From Planctomycetota bacterium (lineage in GTDB: Bacteria > Planctomycetota > Planctomycetia > Pirellulales > Pirellulaceae), in NCBI GenBank assembly GCA_029259935.1, contig JAJDEH010000356.1, forward strand, positions 1 to 5,668: DNA of 5,668 bases, given 5' to 3'. The position numbers were made by a program, and so were the translations under genes. How positions within the stretch are numbered: position 1 is the stretch's first letter; each line of letters starts with the position of its first letter. Positions 5,221 through 5,668 of the stretch are shown here, one piece after another. The notes under the pieces are model-generated. The model had not been told where the DNA came from. It did no database searches and saw only the letters and a list, made by a program, of their open reading frames with translations.

Positions 5221-5668
5221 ACGCAGCCAATCTCTTCGTGTCGTCCGCCGAAACCGCTGAGGAAGTGGCGACGCTGGCGGTCAACATTCTGATCCAGTCG
5301 TCGCTGATCATCGCGGTCGGCTTGCTTGCGGCTCGTTGGTTACAAAGCCGCGGAGCCGCGGTGAAGTCGAGCGTATTGCGAGTCACGCTGCTGGCCGTGT
5401 TGGCCTGTCCGTTTGCATCATGGACGCTGGCTTCGTTCGGTGTTTCCGGGTTCGGAGTCGAATTGCCGATAACTGAATCGATCGCGCACGCGCCGCTACC
5501 AGAAGCGGCACTCGCATCGCCGCTTGAGTCGCTGGAGGTGATCGCAACCGGCAAGGAAGTCGCACCGGCTGATGTAGCTCATGGAACTGATGTAGCACAT
5601 GGAGATGTGTCTGGCGCATCGGACAAGACAGCCAACGCAATCGCGCCGTCTGTCCCCGCGACCTTGGA
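5217..5668 (+). CDS. BlaR1/M56-like membrane protein, N-terminal part (runs off the window)
   Basis: The frame from ATG 5217 (MNAANLFVSSAETAEEVATL) stays open for 150 codons to the window edge. GGGAG (5206-5210) lies 6 bases upstream and the start overlaps the repressor stop by 4 bases. Two hydrophobic segments are visible, about residues 17-39 and 56-76, separated by a short basic stretch (RWLQSRGAAVKSS), as in the first two helices of BlaR1/MecR1-type M56 proteins. A long Ala/Glu/Asp-rich region follows from about 85, with a repeated DVAHG motif. The HExxH zinc motif expected for M56 peptidases would lie beyond the window. Identification rests mainly on the coupling with a BlaI-type gene and this topology. 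M56 proteins of planctomycetes can carry large extra C-terminal domains, so the full size is unknown. Confidence 0.8.
   Translation, partial: MNAANLFVSSAETAEEVATLAVNILIQSSLIIAVGLLAARWLQSRGAAVKSSVLRVTLLAVLACPFASWTLASFGVSGFGVELPITESIAHAPLPEAALASPLESLEVIATGKEVAPADVAHGTDVAHGDVSGASDKTANAIAPSVPATL
5571..5606 (+). repeat. 18-bp imperfect tandem duplication within the blaR1-like gene
   Basis: GATGTAGCTCATGGAACT (5571-5588) is followed by GATGTAGCACATGGAGAT (5589-5606), identical at 15 of 18 positions. It encodes DVAHGT-DVAHGD (residues 119-130), in frame, in the low-complexity region after the second predicted membrane segment. It looks like a recent in-frame duplication in a poorly constrained linker. 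Confidence 0.6.

Overview
The window looks like chromosomal DNA of a planctomycete, probably of the Pirellula type. Supporting points are a Tat-exported DUF1501 protein, a secreted LamG-fold protein beside a lineage-type secreted protein of unknown function, a BlaI-type repressor overlapping a BlaR1-type membrane protein, moderate-to-high GC, and GGAG-type ribosome binding sites at several but not all starts. This assignment is from recall of these families; no search was run.

Left part (1-1248, + strand): the last 25 codons of an unidentified gene end at 80. A classical AAA ATPase of 348 residues follows, starting with TTG just after an in-frame stop. It ends in a 76-base convergent gap that holds an imperfect hairpin.

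Middle (1249-4530, - strand): in transcription order this is a DUF1501 protein (4530 to 3142), a 187-base spacer with a candidate promoter, a secreted protein built from two similar halves (2954 to 2067), and, 35 bases on, a secreted LamG-like protein (2031 to 1249). The last two are probably one operon encoding envelope or exported proteins. DUF1501 has its own leader, with a candidate promoter and an 8-base tandem repeat that also fits a G-quadruplex pattern. Its start is best placed at 4530.

Right part (4831-5668, + strand): a BlaI/MecI-family repressor overlaps by 4 bases (ATGA) the start of a BlaR1/M56-like membrane protein that runs off the window. A perfect 22-bp palindrome lies over the candidate promoter and is the obvious autoregulatory operator. 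The region between the divergent DUF1501 and blaI-like genes (4531-4830) is the most information-rich non-coding stretch: two promoters, two perfect palindromes, a tandem repeat and a possible dispersed-repeat fragment.

I do not see a clearly new defence or mobile system. The best leads are the compact regulatory region at 4551-4788, the repeat before DUF1501, and the internal duplication in the unknown secreted protein.
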